Assembly: GCA_023255285.1 (NCBI GenBank)
Contig: JALRIY010000109.1
Span: 1 to 7,416 of the forward strand
Direction: 5' to 3'
Source of the DNA: Algoriphagus sp.
Lineage (GTDB): Bacteria; Bacteroidota; Bacteroidia; Cytophagales; Cyclobacteriaceae
Length of the DNA: 7,416 bases
Shown one piece after another: positions 1 to 6,312 of the stretch; position 1 is the stretch's first letter; every line of letters starts with the position of its first letter. A program made the position numbers and the translations under genes. The notes beneath the pieces were generated by a model, which searched no databases, was not told the DNA's origin, and worked only from the letters and a program-made list of their open reading frames with translations.

Positions 1-986
1 CCAAATGCAGAACCAAGTGCTTCAATCACTTGACCAATCACCCGAAAAGGAGTGATTAGTATTTTTGTTAAAGGGGATTCAGGCGTAGATGGTTCTGGAT
101 TGGTTGCCTCCTTAAGCTTCGAATTAATGCGGTCCAAGGTGATTTCTTCTCCTTTCATTTTGATTCGTTCCGTGATGGAGTTGGCCACTGGAGTAATGAT
201 CCAAAGAATCAGGTAGATCACGACACCGGAGCCCCCTGCAATAGTTAGGAAAATGAAGGCTAGTCGAACATACAATTCCTCGACTCCAAAATAGGCTGCA
301 AGACCACTAGCAACACCACCCAAAACCTTACTATCTTTATTTCGATAGAGCTTTTTGATTTCCTTATTTTCTTCTTGCGTGTACGATACCGGAAGTATGA
401 TCCATAAGACGATGTAGGCAATGATGGCAATTGCGGCGAAACTGAAATTTATCTCAATCCAATCGAATGGGTTGAAGTCAAAAAGGATGGGCTTGATATG
501 AATGTTTCCGCTAAATAGGAGTAGAATAGCAATCAGTCTAATCCATAGCGCATCGATGGAAAAATAGTGGGCGATTCCAGCACAGACCCCACCTAGGATT
601 TTTTTATTTTCCATCCGCATGAGCTTTTTATAACCTCCCTCAGCAGAGGAAGGTGGCGTGACGTACTTGTAAAAATCATCTCCTGTGGGTTCGCTTGCTT
701 CATCCTCGGCTGTCGGATCTTCCAAAGTGCTGAAGTCTGCAATGGTTCCCATTTTTTCAATAAGGCGAGCCACATTCTCAGCTGTGATGACCTGATTGTT
801 GTTTTTTAGGTAGGAAAGAAAAATCTCAGCGATACGGTTTTCAATGTCAGATACAATCTCTTTGCTATCTGAATAGCCTGAAAAGTGAGAGGTAATGCTT
901 TCTAAATAATTTTTTAAGGTATTGTATCCATCCTCTTCGATATGGAATACAATGCCACTGATCGTGATGCTTATTGTCTTTTTCAT
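1..986 (-). CDS. PspC-domain membrane protein (3' end outside window)
   Basis: Putative envelope-stress protein of the phage-shock-protein C family; about 328 codons are visible and no stop is reached before the left edge. Residues 1-100 form a soluble N-terminal region (starts MKKTISITISGIVFHIEEDG) often seen before PspC domains in Bacteroidota. Two PspC-type modules follow. The first is at about 120-196, with KILGGVCAGIAHYF then hydrophobic segments ending LWIILPV. The second is at about 210-268, with KVLGGVASGLAAYFGVEELY and a hydrophobic segment ending LWIITPVAN. A cytoplasmic-looking charged, proline-rich stretch comes next. The start ATG (986-984) overlaps the TGA of the upstream PadR gene in an ATGA, which fixes the start and implies translational coupling. 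In enterobacteria PspC senses membrane damage; here a regulatory or membrane-protective role is inferred only from the domain. Identification of the family is secure, the exact role is not. Confidence 0.9.
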   Translation of the reverse strand, partial: MKKTISITISGIVFHIEEDGYNTLKNYLESITSHFSGYSDSKEIVSDIENRIAEIFLSYLKNNNQVITAENVARLIEKMGTIADFSTLEDPTAEDEASEPTGDDFYKYVTPPSSAEGGYKKLMRMENKKILGGVCAGIAHYFSIDALWIRLIAILLLFSGNIHIKPILFDFNPFDWIEINFSFAAIAIIAYIVLWIILPVSYTQEENKEIKKLYRNKDSKVLGGVASGLAAYFGVEELYVRLAFIFLTIAGGSGVVIYLILWIITPVANSITERIKMKGEEITLDRINSKLKEATNPEPSTPESPLTKILITPFRVIGQVIEALGSAF

Positions 987-1336
987 GCGGTAATCGAAGT
1001 TGACTGATGTTTCTTTTTGGTGATTTGACTGATAGATAGTACGAGTGCTTTCCAGGTATCGGCAAGATTTTTTAGGCTTGCTTTGCCTTTGTCAGTAATG
1101 GAAAAATATTTTCGAGGAGGGCCTGCCTCGGATTCTTCCCAGCGGTAGGTAACCAATTCTGCAGAATTGAGGCGGTTGAGTAAGGGATAGAGGGCGCCTT
1201 CTATCCCAATCAACTTTGCTTGGGTAAGCTCATCGATTAAGTCCGAGGTGTACACTTCTCCTCGGGAAATGATGTGCAGGACACCGTATTCCAGCAGTCC
1301 TTTTCGCATTTGTACTTGGGTGTTGGTTTGATTCAT
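983..1336 (-). CDS. PadR-family transcriptional regulator
   Basis: Small winged-helix DNA-binding protein of 117 residues, the usual length of short (PadR-s2 type) members. Residues 7-85 carry the family pattern: QMRKGLLEYGVLHII (helix 1), a recognition region around SDLIDELTQAKLIGIEGALYP, then LLNRL and the wing YRWEESEAGPPRKYFSITDKG at 64-84. The AGPPRKYF-x-IT signature is highly characteristic. A short C-terminal helix (88-106) would form the dimer interface. The gene ends in a 4-bp overlap with the PspC-domain gene, so the pair is one operon, and PadR proteins next to a membrane protein commonly repress that same operon. Start at 1336 is the first ATG before the conserved domain; no Shine-Dalgarno is visible, as is usual in Bacteroidota. 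Autoregulation through the inverted repeats upstream is inference. Confidence 0.95.
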   Translation of the reverse strand: MNQTNTQVQMRKGLLEYGVLHIISRGEVYTSDLIDELTQAKLIGIEGALYPLLNRLNSAELVTYRWEESEAGPPRKYFSITDKGKASLKNLADTWKALVLSISQITKKKHQSTSITA

Positions 1337-1372
1337 GGGTAAGTTACTACAGGTTAATGAAGTAAGCTGTTG

Positions 1373-1403
1373 CTTTTTTCTCTACTCAGTAGAAGAAAAA
1401 GTA
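1373..1403. repeat. Imperfect inverted repeat in padR leader, candidate operator
   Basis: The core 1381-1393 is a perfect 13-bp palindrome (TCTACT-C-AGTAGA). With two mismatches beyond the core the symmetry extends outward into a T-run on the left and an A-run on the right, over roughly 1373-1403. It lies 38-67 bp upstream of the padR start codon, where an operator of an autoregulated repressor, or a 5'-UTR hairpin, would be expected. It does not match the ATGT-N8-ACAT pattern known for some PadR proteins, so binding by this PadR is only a guess. Confidence 0.35.
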
Positions 1404-1429
1404 ATACCACATTTTTAATTCAATACCTG

Positions 1430-1453
1430 ATATCACCTCATAGTAGGTGTTAT
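1430..1453. promoter_or_regulatory. Inverted repeat upstream of padR, candidate operator
   Basis: Arms ATATCACCT (1430-1438) and AGGTGTTAT (1445-1453) pair at 8 of 9 positions around a 6-bp spacer (CATAGT). A 24-bp dyad of this size is typical of a dimeric repressor site. It sits about 95-120 bp upstream of padR, close to where the promoter should be. A further ACCT just left of it (1425-1428) gives a third half-site-like copy. The binding factor is not known; PadR itself is the obvious candidate by position. Confidence 0.35.
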
Positions 1454-1480
1454 TTGAAAAAAATAAGTTAAAAAAAATTA

Positions 1481-1505
1481 TAATTAATTGGTTTACAATT
1501 AATTA
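1481..1505. repeat. Perfect AT-rich inverted repeat
   Basis: Arms TAATTAATTG (1481-1490) and CAATTAATTA (1496-1505) are exact reverse complements around a 5-base loop. Read on the minus strand the hairpin is followed, after TAA, by a run of eight T (1477-1470), so it could be a weak intrinsic terminator for transcripts coming from the VOC side. The stem has only one G:C pair, so chance symmetry in AT-rich DNA is a real alternative. Confidence 0.3.
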
Positions 1506-1574
1506 AATCATTTTAATTTTCTTACTTAACTATAAAATATCCCAATTTAATTTTTTAAAGAATTGCTCACTCTG

Positions 1575-1600
1575 AAAAATTTGTTCACCAATGGAACAAA
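1575..1600 (-). terminator. Candidate intrinsic terminator for the TVP38-VOC transcript
   Basis: On the minus strand the stem TTTGTTC / GAACAAA (7 bp, perfect, 7-base loop; bases 1600-1580) runs straight into five T (1579-1575). It lies about 130 bp beyond the stop codon of the VOC gene and is oriented to end that transcript. An outer pair, TCACT (1567-1571) with AGTGA (1603-1607), adds symmetry. The stem is AT-rich, so strength is uncertain. Confidence 0.4.
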
Positions 1601-1727
1601 GAAGTGACCGAAAATGTACAGTTAAGATCCATCTTTGGATTCTTGTATCCACCGACTGTCTTCTTCCTAGTAGATGAATTTAGTCCTTCGGTCTCCTTTG
1701 GGAAATCCTTGCCGCCATGGATTCCTT

Positions 1728-2087
1728 TTAAAGGATGGATTGCCCAAAGGTCAATAAATTATGGTCTGGATCTAAGAGAGAAAATTCGCGTTGCCCCCAT
1801 GCCTTTGTTTCTAGTTTTCCATGGGGATGGATTGCTACCTTGCGGTCTAGGAAGTACTGGTAAAGCGAGTCAATCGCTGCTGTTCGGAGATAAATTTGAC
1901 CGTAGTTTTGGAGGGGGTCTAAATCAGGAAAAAGAAAAAAATGAAGTTCCAGTGCCTCTTTTTGTACCATCAGGTATGCTGGATAGTCTGGATTGCCCAC
2001 TTGATGGAAACCCAATTGGTCTACGTAATACGCCTGTGTAATGACTTTGTTGCGCATGGGCAACTTGGGGTGAATGGATAGGAGCAT
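1728..2087 (-). CDS. VOC-superfamily (glyoxalase/bleomycin-resistance fold) protein
   Basis: A 119-residue single-domain protein, the usual length for stand-alone members of the vicinal oxygen chelate superfamily. The family pattern is clear: IHPKLPMRNKVITQAYYVDQ at 5-24 (strand plus first helix, beginning of module 1), YLMVQKEALELHFFLF at 38-53 (paired strands), YGQIYLRTAAIDSLYQYF at 62-79 (module 2), and the closing strands WGQREFSLLDPDHNLLTFGQ at 97-116, with the DPDxNLL-F motif. Relatives are annotated as bleomycin-resistance proteins, but most act in unrelated metabolism, so substrate and metal use cannot be read from sequence. It lies 90 bp downstream of the TVP38-family gene on the same strand and may be cotranscribed. 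The TAA stop falls inside a short CCTTT-T-AAAGG palindrome. Start at 2087 leaves a complete domain and has no Shine-Dalgarno. Confidence 0.88.
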   Translation of the reverse strand: MLLSIHPKLPMRNKVITQAYYVDQLGFHQVGNPDYPAYLMVQKEALELHFFLFPDLDPLQNYGQIYLRTAAIDSLYQYFLDRKVAIHPHGKLETKAWGQREFSLLDPDHNLLTFGQSIL

Positions 2088-2177
2088 AGGTCTTGAAGTA
2101 GCTGATGCTGTGGCTAGATGATGGATTGCGATTGGAAGGAGAGGTGGGACTGAAATAGCAACCTGTAATTGAAAGTC

Positions 2178-2951
2178 TTAGTATTGGTTCTTTGGAACAG
2201 TTTTTCTTCTCCAAAAATGCCAAATTCCCCAAAAACTACCTAGTAGCAATATCCCTAGGGCAAACCAGTGCTGAGGGTCTTTTAGTGAGGCTTGGGCATC
2301 TAGAAAAGATTGAGCGGCTCTACCCGATGCAAAGGCCAAAATCGTTCTTGGCAGCATGCCTAGAAGTCCGTAGCGCAGTATTTTCGGGAGGGGTATACCC
2401 AAGGAGGCAAATAGGAAATTAGAAATTGCAAAGGGAACCACTGGGCTGATTCGTACAAAAAACACAAGACCAGCAGGCTGGTCTATTCTACGCGCTATTT
2501 CTGCTTTCAAACTTGGGTGTCTTGCAAAAAGCAGGGTTCGGAAATCAGCATTTAGAAACTTACCCAGGGAGTAGCCCAAGACATTTGCGAGCAGGTAAGC
2601 AAGCACGAGTTGGGGAAATACGGTCCACCCCCAAAAGAATCCGGAGGCAAGGGCGGTAAGGGTAGTGGGAAGGAAGGCAAGCCCAACCAGAATGGCCAAT
2701 GTCAGCGTAAATAAGATATGCGCTCCAATCCCCACTACGGTGAGCTGCTCTAATTCTTGGTAGTGCGTGCTGAGGAGAAGCGAGCCTAAAAGCGGGAATA
2801 AGCTAACCCAAATCCAGCCAACCGCTGTGCTGGGATGGCTACGAAAGTAGCCTGCCAAGTCCTTGAATATGCTGTCCTTTTTTGTCATCTTTGATGCGCT
2901 TTTGAAGTAAAAGCTGACAAGTTTAGCACCTAGTATTGGAATTGCCTTCAT
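2178..2951 (-). CDS. TVP38/TMEM64-family (DedA-like, VTT domain) membrane protein
   Basis: Integral inner-membrane protein of 257 residues. Hydrophobic segments lie at about 44-61, 72-95, 112-130, 160-187 (broken), 195-212 and 228-246. The two half-membrane re-entrant signatures of the VTT/SNARE-associated domain are visible: LPTTLTALASGFFWGW (94-109) and the FFVRISPVVPFAISNF stretch (164-179) with its arginine and paired prolines. DedA-superfamily relatives are linked to lipid scrambling or transport and membrane homeostasis; the substrate here is unknown. The first ATG (2951) gives a 21-residue amphipathic prefix. Met22 (codon 2888-2886, starting MTKKDSIF) is an alternative start that would look more like family members I know. 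It diverges from the cystathionine-enzyme gene across 57 bp and is followed by the VOC gene. Confidence 0.9.
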   Translation of the reverse strand: MKAIPILGAKLVSFYFKSASKMTKKDSIFKDLAGYFRSHPSTAVGWIWVSLFPLLGSLLLSTHYQELEQLTVVGIGAHILFTLTLAILVGLAFLPTTLTALASGFFWGWTVFPQLVLAYLLANVLGYSLGKFLNADFRTLLFARHPSLKAEIARRIDQPAGLVFFVRISPVVPFAISNFLFASLGIPLPKILRYGLLGMLPRTILAFASGRAAQSFLDAQASLKDPQHWFALGILLLGSFWGIWHFWRRKTVPKNQY

Positions 2952-3008
2952 TTATCCAAAATAGGTTTTGAATTCTATGTAAACCCAACCCTCCTAAATC
3001 CACTTTAG
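2952..3008. promoter_or_regulatory. Short divergent promoter region
   Basis: Only 57 bp separate the divergent starts of the TVP38-family gene and the cystathionine-enzyme gene, so both promoters must overlap here or reach into the opposite coding sequence. Minus strand: a TTG (2987-2985) followed 22 bp later by TATTTTG (2962-2956) resembles the Bacteroidota TTTG / TAnnTTTG promoter loosely. Plus strand: TAGGTTTTG (2962-2970) is a comparable -7-like element, whose -33 partner would fall inside the other gene. Both are matches by eye to a degenerate consensus. Confidence 0.35.
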
Positions 3009-4154
3009 ATGAAATTTGGTACCAAAGCCATTCACGCGGGAGTAGCCCCGGATCCTTCCACAGGAGCCATTATGACTCCTATTTTTCAGACTTCCACCTA
3101 CGTTCAAAAATCTCCTGGAGACCATCTGGGCTACGAATACAGCCGTACGCACAACCCAACTCGTACTGCCTTGCAGCAAAGCTTGGCGGCTTTAGAAAAT
3201 GGGAAACACGGCATTTGCTTTTCCTCTGGACTTGGCGCCATCGATTCGGTCATCAAGTTATTTAACCCAGGAGACGAGATCATCTCGACAAACGATTTGT
3301 ATGGGGGAACCTACCGCTTGTTTACTAAGGTTTTCGAGCGCTACGGAATCAAGTTTCATTTTGTATCTATGTCCGATCCCCAGGCCTTGTCTTCCCTAGT
3401 CAACGAACGTACCAAGCTCGTGTGGGTGGAGACGCCTACTAACCCAATGATGAATATCATCGACCTCAGAGCGATGGCAGCCTTCTCCAAGAAGCACGGC
3501 TTGCTCCTGGCGGTGGACAATACATTTGCCTCTCCATACTTGCAGAACCCCCTAGATCTGGGTGCAGACATTGTGATGCACTCGGTGACCAAGTATTTGG
3601 GAGGGCACTCCGATGTAGTGATGGGAGCCTTGGTAGTGAACGACGACGAACTTGCTTCTCGCTTGGTTTTTCTTCAAAATGCTTGCGGTGCTACCCCAGG
3701 ACCTCAAGATTGCTTTTTGGTACTGCGAGGCATCAAAACCCTACACCTCCGAATGGAGCGTCACTGCTACAATGGAAAAGTCATTGCAGAATTTTTGCGC
3801 AATCATCCCAAAGTAGCAAAAGTCTATTGGCCGGGCTTTGAAGATCACCCAAATCATGAGATTGCTAAAAGTCAAATGCGTGATTTTGGAGGAATGATTT
3901 CCTTTACTCTGGTAGGCAATCAACTTGCAGATGCAAAAAAGGTGATGGAGAGTTTTCACCTTTTTGCTTTGGCCGAATCCTTGGGCGGCGTCGAGTCACT
4001 TTGTGGGCACCCTGCTAGCATGACCCATGCCTCCATTCCAAAGCAAGAGCGTGAAAAGGTAGGCTTGGTGGATTCTTTGATCCGACTCAGTGTAGGAGTA
4101 GAGGATGTGGAAGATCTTAAAAAAGACCTTGAGGATGCGTTAGCAACCATTTAA
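3009..4154 (+). CDS. metB: Cystathionine gamma-synthase / gamma-lyase (trans-sulfuration PLP enzyme)
   Basis: PLP-dependent Cys/Met-metabolism enzyme of 381 residues (family 380-400), cytosolic and normally a homotetramer. It either joins O-acyl-homoserine and cysteine to cystathionine (MetB) or cleaves cystathionine to cysteine (gamma-lyase). Visible motifs: YEYSRTHNPTR at 42-52 (Tyr44/Arg46, cofactor phosphate from the neighbour subunit); SSG at 72-74; Tyr98 in DLYGGTYR (stacks on PLP); Asp170 in AVDNTFASPYLQNP (pyridine nitrogen); HSVTKYLGGHSD at 191-202 with Schiff-base Lys195; and RLSVGVED at 359-366, with Arg359 for the substrate carboxylate. Glu43 and Glu323 occupy positions that, as I recall, separate yeast gamma-lyase (Glu/Glu) from E. 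coli MetB (Asp/Glu), so a lyase or dual role is possible; the symbol is tentative. The ATG is 8 residues before the first conserved element and is the natural start. The gene stands alone on this strand. Confidence 0.93.
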   Translation: MKFGTKAIHAGVAPDPSTGAIMTPIFQTSTYVQKSPGDHLGYEYSRTHNPTRTALQQSLAALENGKHGICFSSGLGAIDSVIKLFNPGDEIISTNDLYGGTYRLFTKVFERYGIKFHFVSMSDPQALSSLVNERTKLVWVETPTNPMMNIIDLRAMAAFSKKHGLLLAVDNTFASPYLQNPLDLGADIVMHSVTKYLGGHSDVVMGALVVNDDELASRLVFLQNACGATPGPQDCFLVLRGIKTLHLRMERHCYNGKVIAEFLRNHPKVAKVYWPGFEDHPNHEIAKSQMRDFGGMISFTLVGNQLADAKKVMESFHLFALAESLGGVESLCGHPASMTHASIPKQEREKVGLVDSLIRLSVGVEDVEDLKKDLEDALATI

Positions 4155-4320
4155 CTGTCCGCAAATCTTAGAGTGGTTCAATCATTTGTGCGCTGTGCTG
4201 ATTGACCATACACGACTGTCCACAGGCTACAAGAGGTGGAGTTACCTAGTTAAATCCGGATTCATGATCTAGTCCTTCAAAGTCAAGTAGGTAAAAATTT
4301 AAATGGTTTAATTTTCAATG

Positions 4321-4353
4321 AATCCCTGCTGCGAATCGTGGCAGGGATTTTTT
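4321..4353 (+). terminator. Rho-independent terminator
   Basis: Stem AATCCCTGC (4321-4329) pairs perfectly with GCAGGGATT (4341-4349) over 9 bp with an 11-base loop, and the right arm merges into six T (4348-4353). Stem strength and T-run make this a convincing plus-strand intrinsic terminator. It would end the metB transcript, or a small RNA encoded between 4155 and 4320. On the minus strand no T-run follows, so it is not bidirectional. Confidence 0.85.
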
Positions 4354-4441
4354 CTGACTATTCGCTTTGTCACCCGTTATGAAAGAAAAAATTAAGGGTT
4401 GAAGTTCAATTTAGTTGGTCTTTGGACTGTCATCTGTCGAC

Positions 4442-4497
4442 GATTATCTGCAGGTTTTAGTACTCCGTAGGGACTACTACCATAATTATGGATAATC
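4442..4497. repeat. Nested palindromes, possible REP-like element or operon-end hairpin
   Basis: Three symmetries are stacked. The outer arms are GATTATC (4442-4448) and GATAATC (4491-4497). Inside is a hairpin 4458-4479, TAGTA-C-TCC / GGA-C-TACTA, with one C:C mismatch and a GTAG loop. Next to it is a perfect 12-bp palindrome, CCATAATTATGG (4480-4491). The CTCC-GTAG-GGA core resembles short dispersed palindromes I remember from Bacteroidota genomes, but I see just one copy here. It lies about 30 bp past the stop of the minus-strand operon, with no T-run, so it could instead be an mRNA 3'-end structure. Confidence 0.45.
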
Positions 4498-4524
4498 ATA
4501 TTCTATTTTTTGATTTGCGATGAG

Positions 4525-5349
4525 TTAGCCACAAACTTTCCGAAGGAGGTGAATTGCTTGTTTTTCAAGTGATGCCGTGAGGGTTTTCTTTTCCTCTTTG
4601 AGTTCCTTCACCCAGTCTAGGTATTTTTTGGATACTTCATCCTGTTGCCCGATAAAGTGTGTCAAGCTTTGAAGGCTGAGGTGGTTGGCATACCAAGGTT
4701 TTAGACCATTTTTTAAATGCTCAATTTCTTCATGAATTTCAGAAATAAAAATAGCATTTAGCCCCAGGTGCACGAGTAGATTTTCCAAAATGATTACCTT
4801 CCGTAGTCCCTCAAATAGATCTCTGAAGCCTTGCGTACTTATAGGAGCTGTTACCTCCTTGCGTATTTGTTCAAGTTCCTCCTGCACCAATTGGTGGATG
4901 GAGGTAGTCAATAACAGGGGTTTAATTCCTCTACTTGCTTCATAGGCTTTTTGAAAATAATCTTCCCACATTTTCAAAGAGCTGCCCACCATGAGATCGA
5001 ATGCTTCTTTTTGTATTTCTCGTTTTTGGTCAAATAAGTAACTTTTGAAGATTTCGTAGCTAAGGGATAGTGATTTTTCTCGTTGTTTGAAACCTCGCTC
5101 CACCAGCTTAAGGTGATGGACTTTTATTAAGGATTTTTTAATGGCTTTAAATGGGAAAAATAGGGGGTAACCAAGTTCTTTGTCCTTAAAATGAATTTTT
5201 TCGAGCAGCTCAGAATAGAGTTCTAAGAATTCCAATTGCTCTAAGAGTGCAATTGCCTTGGTAGATTTGATTTCCTTACCTAATTCTAAAAAAAGGGCTT
5301 TTGCCTGTTGGTGTTGGTGTGAAAAGAGTTGAAATACAGGGGATTTCAT
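4525..5349 (-). CDS. All-helical protein of unknown function, possibly divergent CHAD-like
   Basis: A 274-residue protein with no signal peptide or membrane segment, rich in Leu, Lys and Glu and predicted by eye to be helical throughout. It seems to contain two related three-helix blocks, about 33-118 and 175-262. Each has a Leu-rich helix (LLEQLEFLELYSELLEK at 35-51; DLFEGLRKVIILENLLVHLG at 177-196). Each continues with a longer helix (FFPFKAIKKSLIKVHHLKLV at 64-83; EIEHLKNGLKPWYANHLSLQ at 208-227) and a charged helix. This two-fold plan, with the LRK and LKNGL-W motifs of the second block, recalls the CHAD domain (polyphosphate-associated helical bundles). The conserved histidines of typical CHAD proteins are not evident, so the assignment is weak. 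Start at 5349 lies 12 bp after the stop of the Smr gene, making it the last gene of the photolyase-Smr operon. Coding potential is well supported by operon position and length. Confidence 0.8.
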   Translation of the reverse strand: MKSPVFQLFSHQHQQAKALFLELGKEIKSTKAIALLEQLEFLELYSELLEKIHFKDKELGYPLFFPFKAIKKSLIKVHHLKLVERGFKQREKSLSLSYEIFKSYLFDQKREIQKEAFDLMVGSSLKMWEDYFQKAYEASRGIKPLLLTTSIHQLVQEELEQIRKEVTAPISTQGFRDLFEGLRKVIILENLLVHLGLNAIFISEIHEEIEHLKNGLKPWYANHLSLQSLTHFIGQQDEVSKKYLDWVKELKEEKKTLTASLEKQAIHLLRKVCG

Positions 5350-5361
5350 TGGGTGAGCTTC

Positions 5362-6312
5362 TTAGGAAATTTTGACCAAAGTAGCACCGTAGCCCCATTG
5401 GTCTTTCTGCGTGTCTTGAAAGTAGGAAATATTTCCAATTTGACTCAATCGCTTGTGAATTTCTTTTCGAAGTACCCCGTTGCCAATACCATGGATAAAC
5501 GTAATCTGGTCCATCCCTACCGCGATGGCCTGGTTTAGATTTTTATCAAAAACTTCCAATTGTATTCGCAACTTCTCGGAGTTGCTCAAGCTATCCGGCT
5601 TCGGGTGGATAGCCTCGATGTGGAGGTCGATGGAGGCTGGGGGAGCCGGTACTTTTGTAGGTGGAGGACTGGAACTGACTGGGTTGAGTTCGGCATTCAA
5701 TCCACGAATATCCAGTTCTCTCGTGGTTTGTTCCAATGCAAACAAGTACACCTTTTTTCCGAGCAACGGAGCCGTACTTAGATGCTTGAAAAATTGGGTT
5801 GCCTTAAGTTTAAACTGTCGTTCAAAGGCAGGAATTGCTTTTTCCAATTTGGCTTGAATGGGGATAAAGCGCAGTAAAAACGAGGGCCACTCTTCTAATT
5901 CCTTGAGGAGTCTATCGTCAATTTTTTTGACTTCACCAGCACCAAGAGTTCCTGCATACAAGGTTCGGTGGTTAGAGCCATATACTTCGGAGGCGTGGGC
6001 AAGATAGGTTTTCGGGCTATCGTTGATTAGGTAAAGGCTCAAGTTTTGGTCGTTGATGGGCAAGAATGCCAGGTAAAGGCCTTGATCCTTTGGGGCTGAG
6101 ATGGGAAGGGGTGTTTCGATGTCTGCAATAGAAGTCAGGGTGTGGCCAAAGTAATTTTTTTCTGCTTCTGCGATCAGCACAACTTCAGACTTCAGGACTG
6201 GAATAACGAATCCATCTTCAATTTCCACTTCGAGTCTTCCTCCTGCAGAAACTTTGCGAATTACGCCTTCTTCTTTTCCGTGCAAGACACGGACTCGATC
6301 TCCTATGTTCAT
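5362..6312 (-). CDS. DUF2027 and Smr-domain protein
   Basis: A 316-residue two-part protein. Residues 1-48 are a small beta-barrel-like opening (MNIGDRVRVLHGKEEGVIRK, then FVIPVLKSEVVLI), followed to about 205 by the DUF2027 region known from Bacteroidota (segments LYLAFLPINDQNLSLYLIND and FALEQTTRELDIRG). A proline-rich linker (211-226) leads to a C-terminal Smr domain, 228-316. Its hallmark motifs are present: DLH at 229-231 and HGIGNGVLRKEI at 274-285, matching the DLHG and HGxGxG-LR motifs of MutS2-type Smr nucleases. Smr domains act on DNA or RNA as endonucleases or nicking enzymes; no MutS ATPase part is present, so the target is unknown. The ATG (6312-6310) overlaps the photolyase TGA as ATGA, fixing the start and implying coupled translation. 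The helical-protein gene follows after 12 bp. Confidence 0.92.
   Translation of the reverse strand: MNIGDRVRVLHGKEEGVIRKVSAGGRLEVEIEDGFVIPVLKSEVVLIAEAEKNYFGHTLTSIADIETPLPISAPKDQGLYLAFLPINDQNLSLYLINDSPKTYLAHASEVYGSNHRTLYAGTLGAGEVKKIDDRLLKELEEWPSFLLRFIPIQAKLEKAIPAFERQFKLKATQFFKHLSTAPLLGKKVYLFALEQTTRELDIRGLNAELNPVSSSPPPTKVPAPPASIDLHIEAIHPKPDSLSNSEKLRIQLEVFDKNLNQAIAVGMDQITFIHGIGNGVLRKEIHKRLSQIGNISYFQDTQKDQWGYGATLVKIS

Larger units (their letters stand above)
1337..1727. other. AT-rich non-coding region between VOC gene and padR
   Basis: This 391-bp stretch lies downstream of the VOC gene and upstream of padR. I see no convincing gene in it. Very AT-rich sequence fills about 1450-1560. It contains four notable inverted repeats: 1381-1393, 1430-1453, 1481-1505 and 1580-1600 (annotated separately). 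The right part should hold the end of the VOC transcript and the left part the padR promoter. I could not identify a convincing -7/-33 Bacteroidota promoter by eye. Confidence 0.7.
4155..4524. other. Non-coding region between convergent metB and the photolyase operon
   Basis: This 370-bp stretch separates two convergent genes and contains no credible coding sequence. It holds a strong plus-strand terminator (4321-4353), 167 bp after the metB stop, and a palindrome cluster (4442-4497) nearer the minus-strand operon. The long metB trailer before the terminator is unexplained; it could be 3'-UTR or a small RNA. I checked for tRNA and found none. Confidence 0.65.

Noticed and set aside
1723..1735. 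TCCTTT-T-AAAGGA palindrome at the VOC stop codon as a terminator
   Set aside because: Six-base arms around a single base leave no loop, and no T-run follows; likely chance around the TAA.
1604..2041. Plus-strand open frame of 145 codons starting with GTG
   Set aside because: Most of it is antisense to the well-supported VOC gene, the product has no recognisable domain, and its non-overlapping part (1604-1727) carries no family signal.
2192..2422. Plus-strand open frame of 76 codons
   Set aside because: Antisense to the 3' part of the TVP38-family gene and without any domain resemblance.
4173..4183. GTGGTTCAATC, resembling a tRNA T-arm
   Set aside because: The following bases do not pair back to form the T-stem, and no acceptor stem or anticodon arm can be placed around it.
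5480..5857. Plus-strand open frame of 125 codons inside the Smr gene
   Set aside because: Entirely antisense to the DUF2027/Smr coding sequence with no domain signal; a shadow frame.
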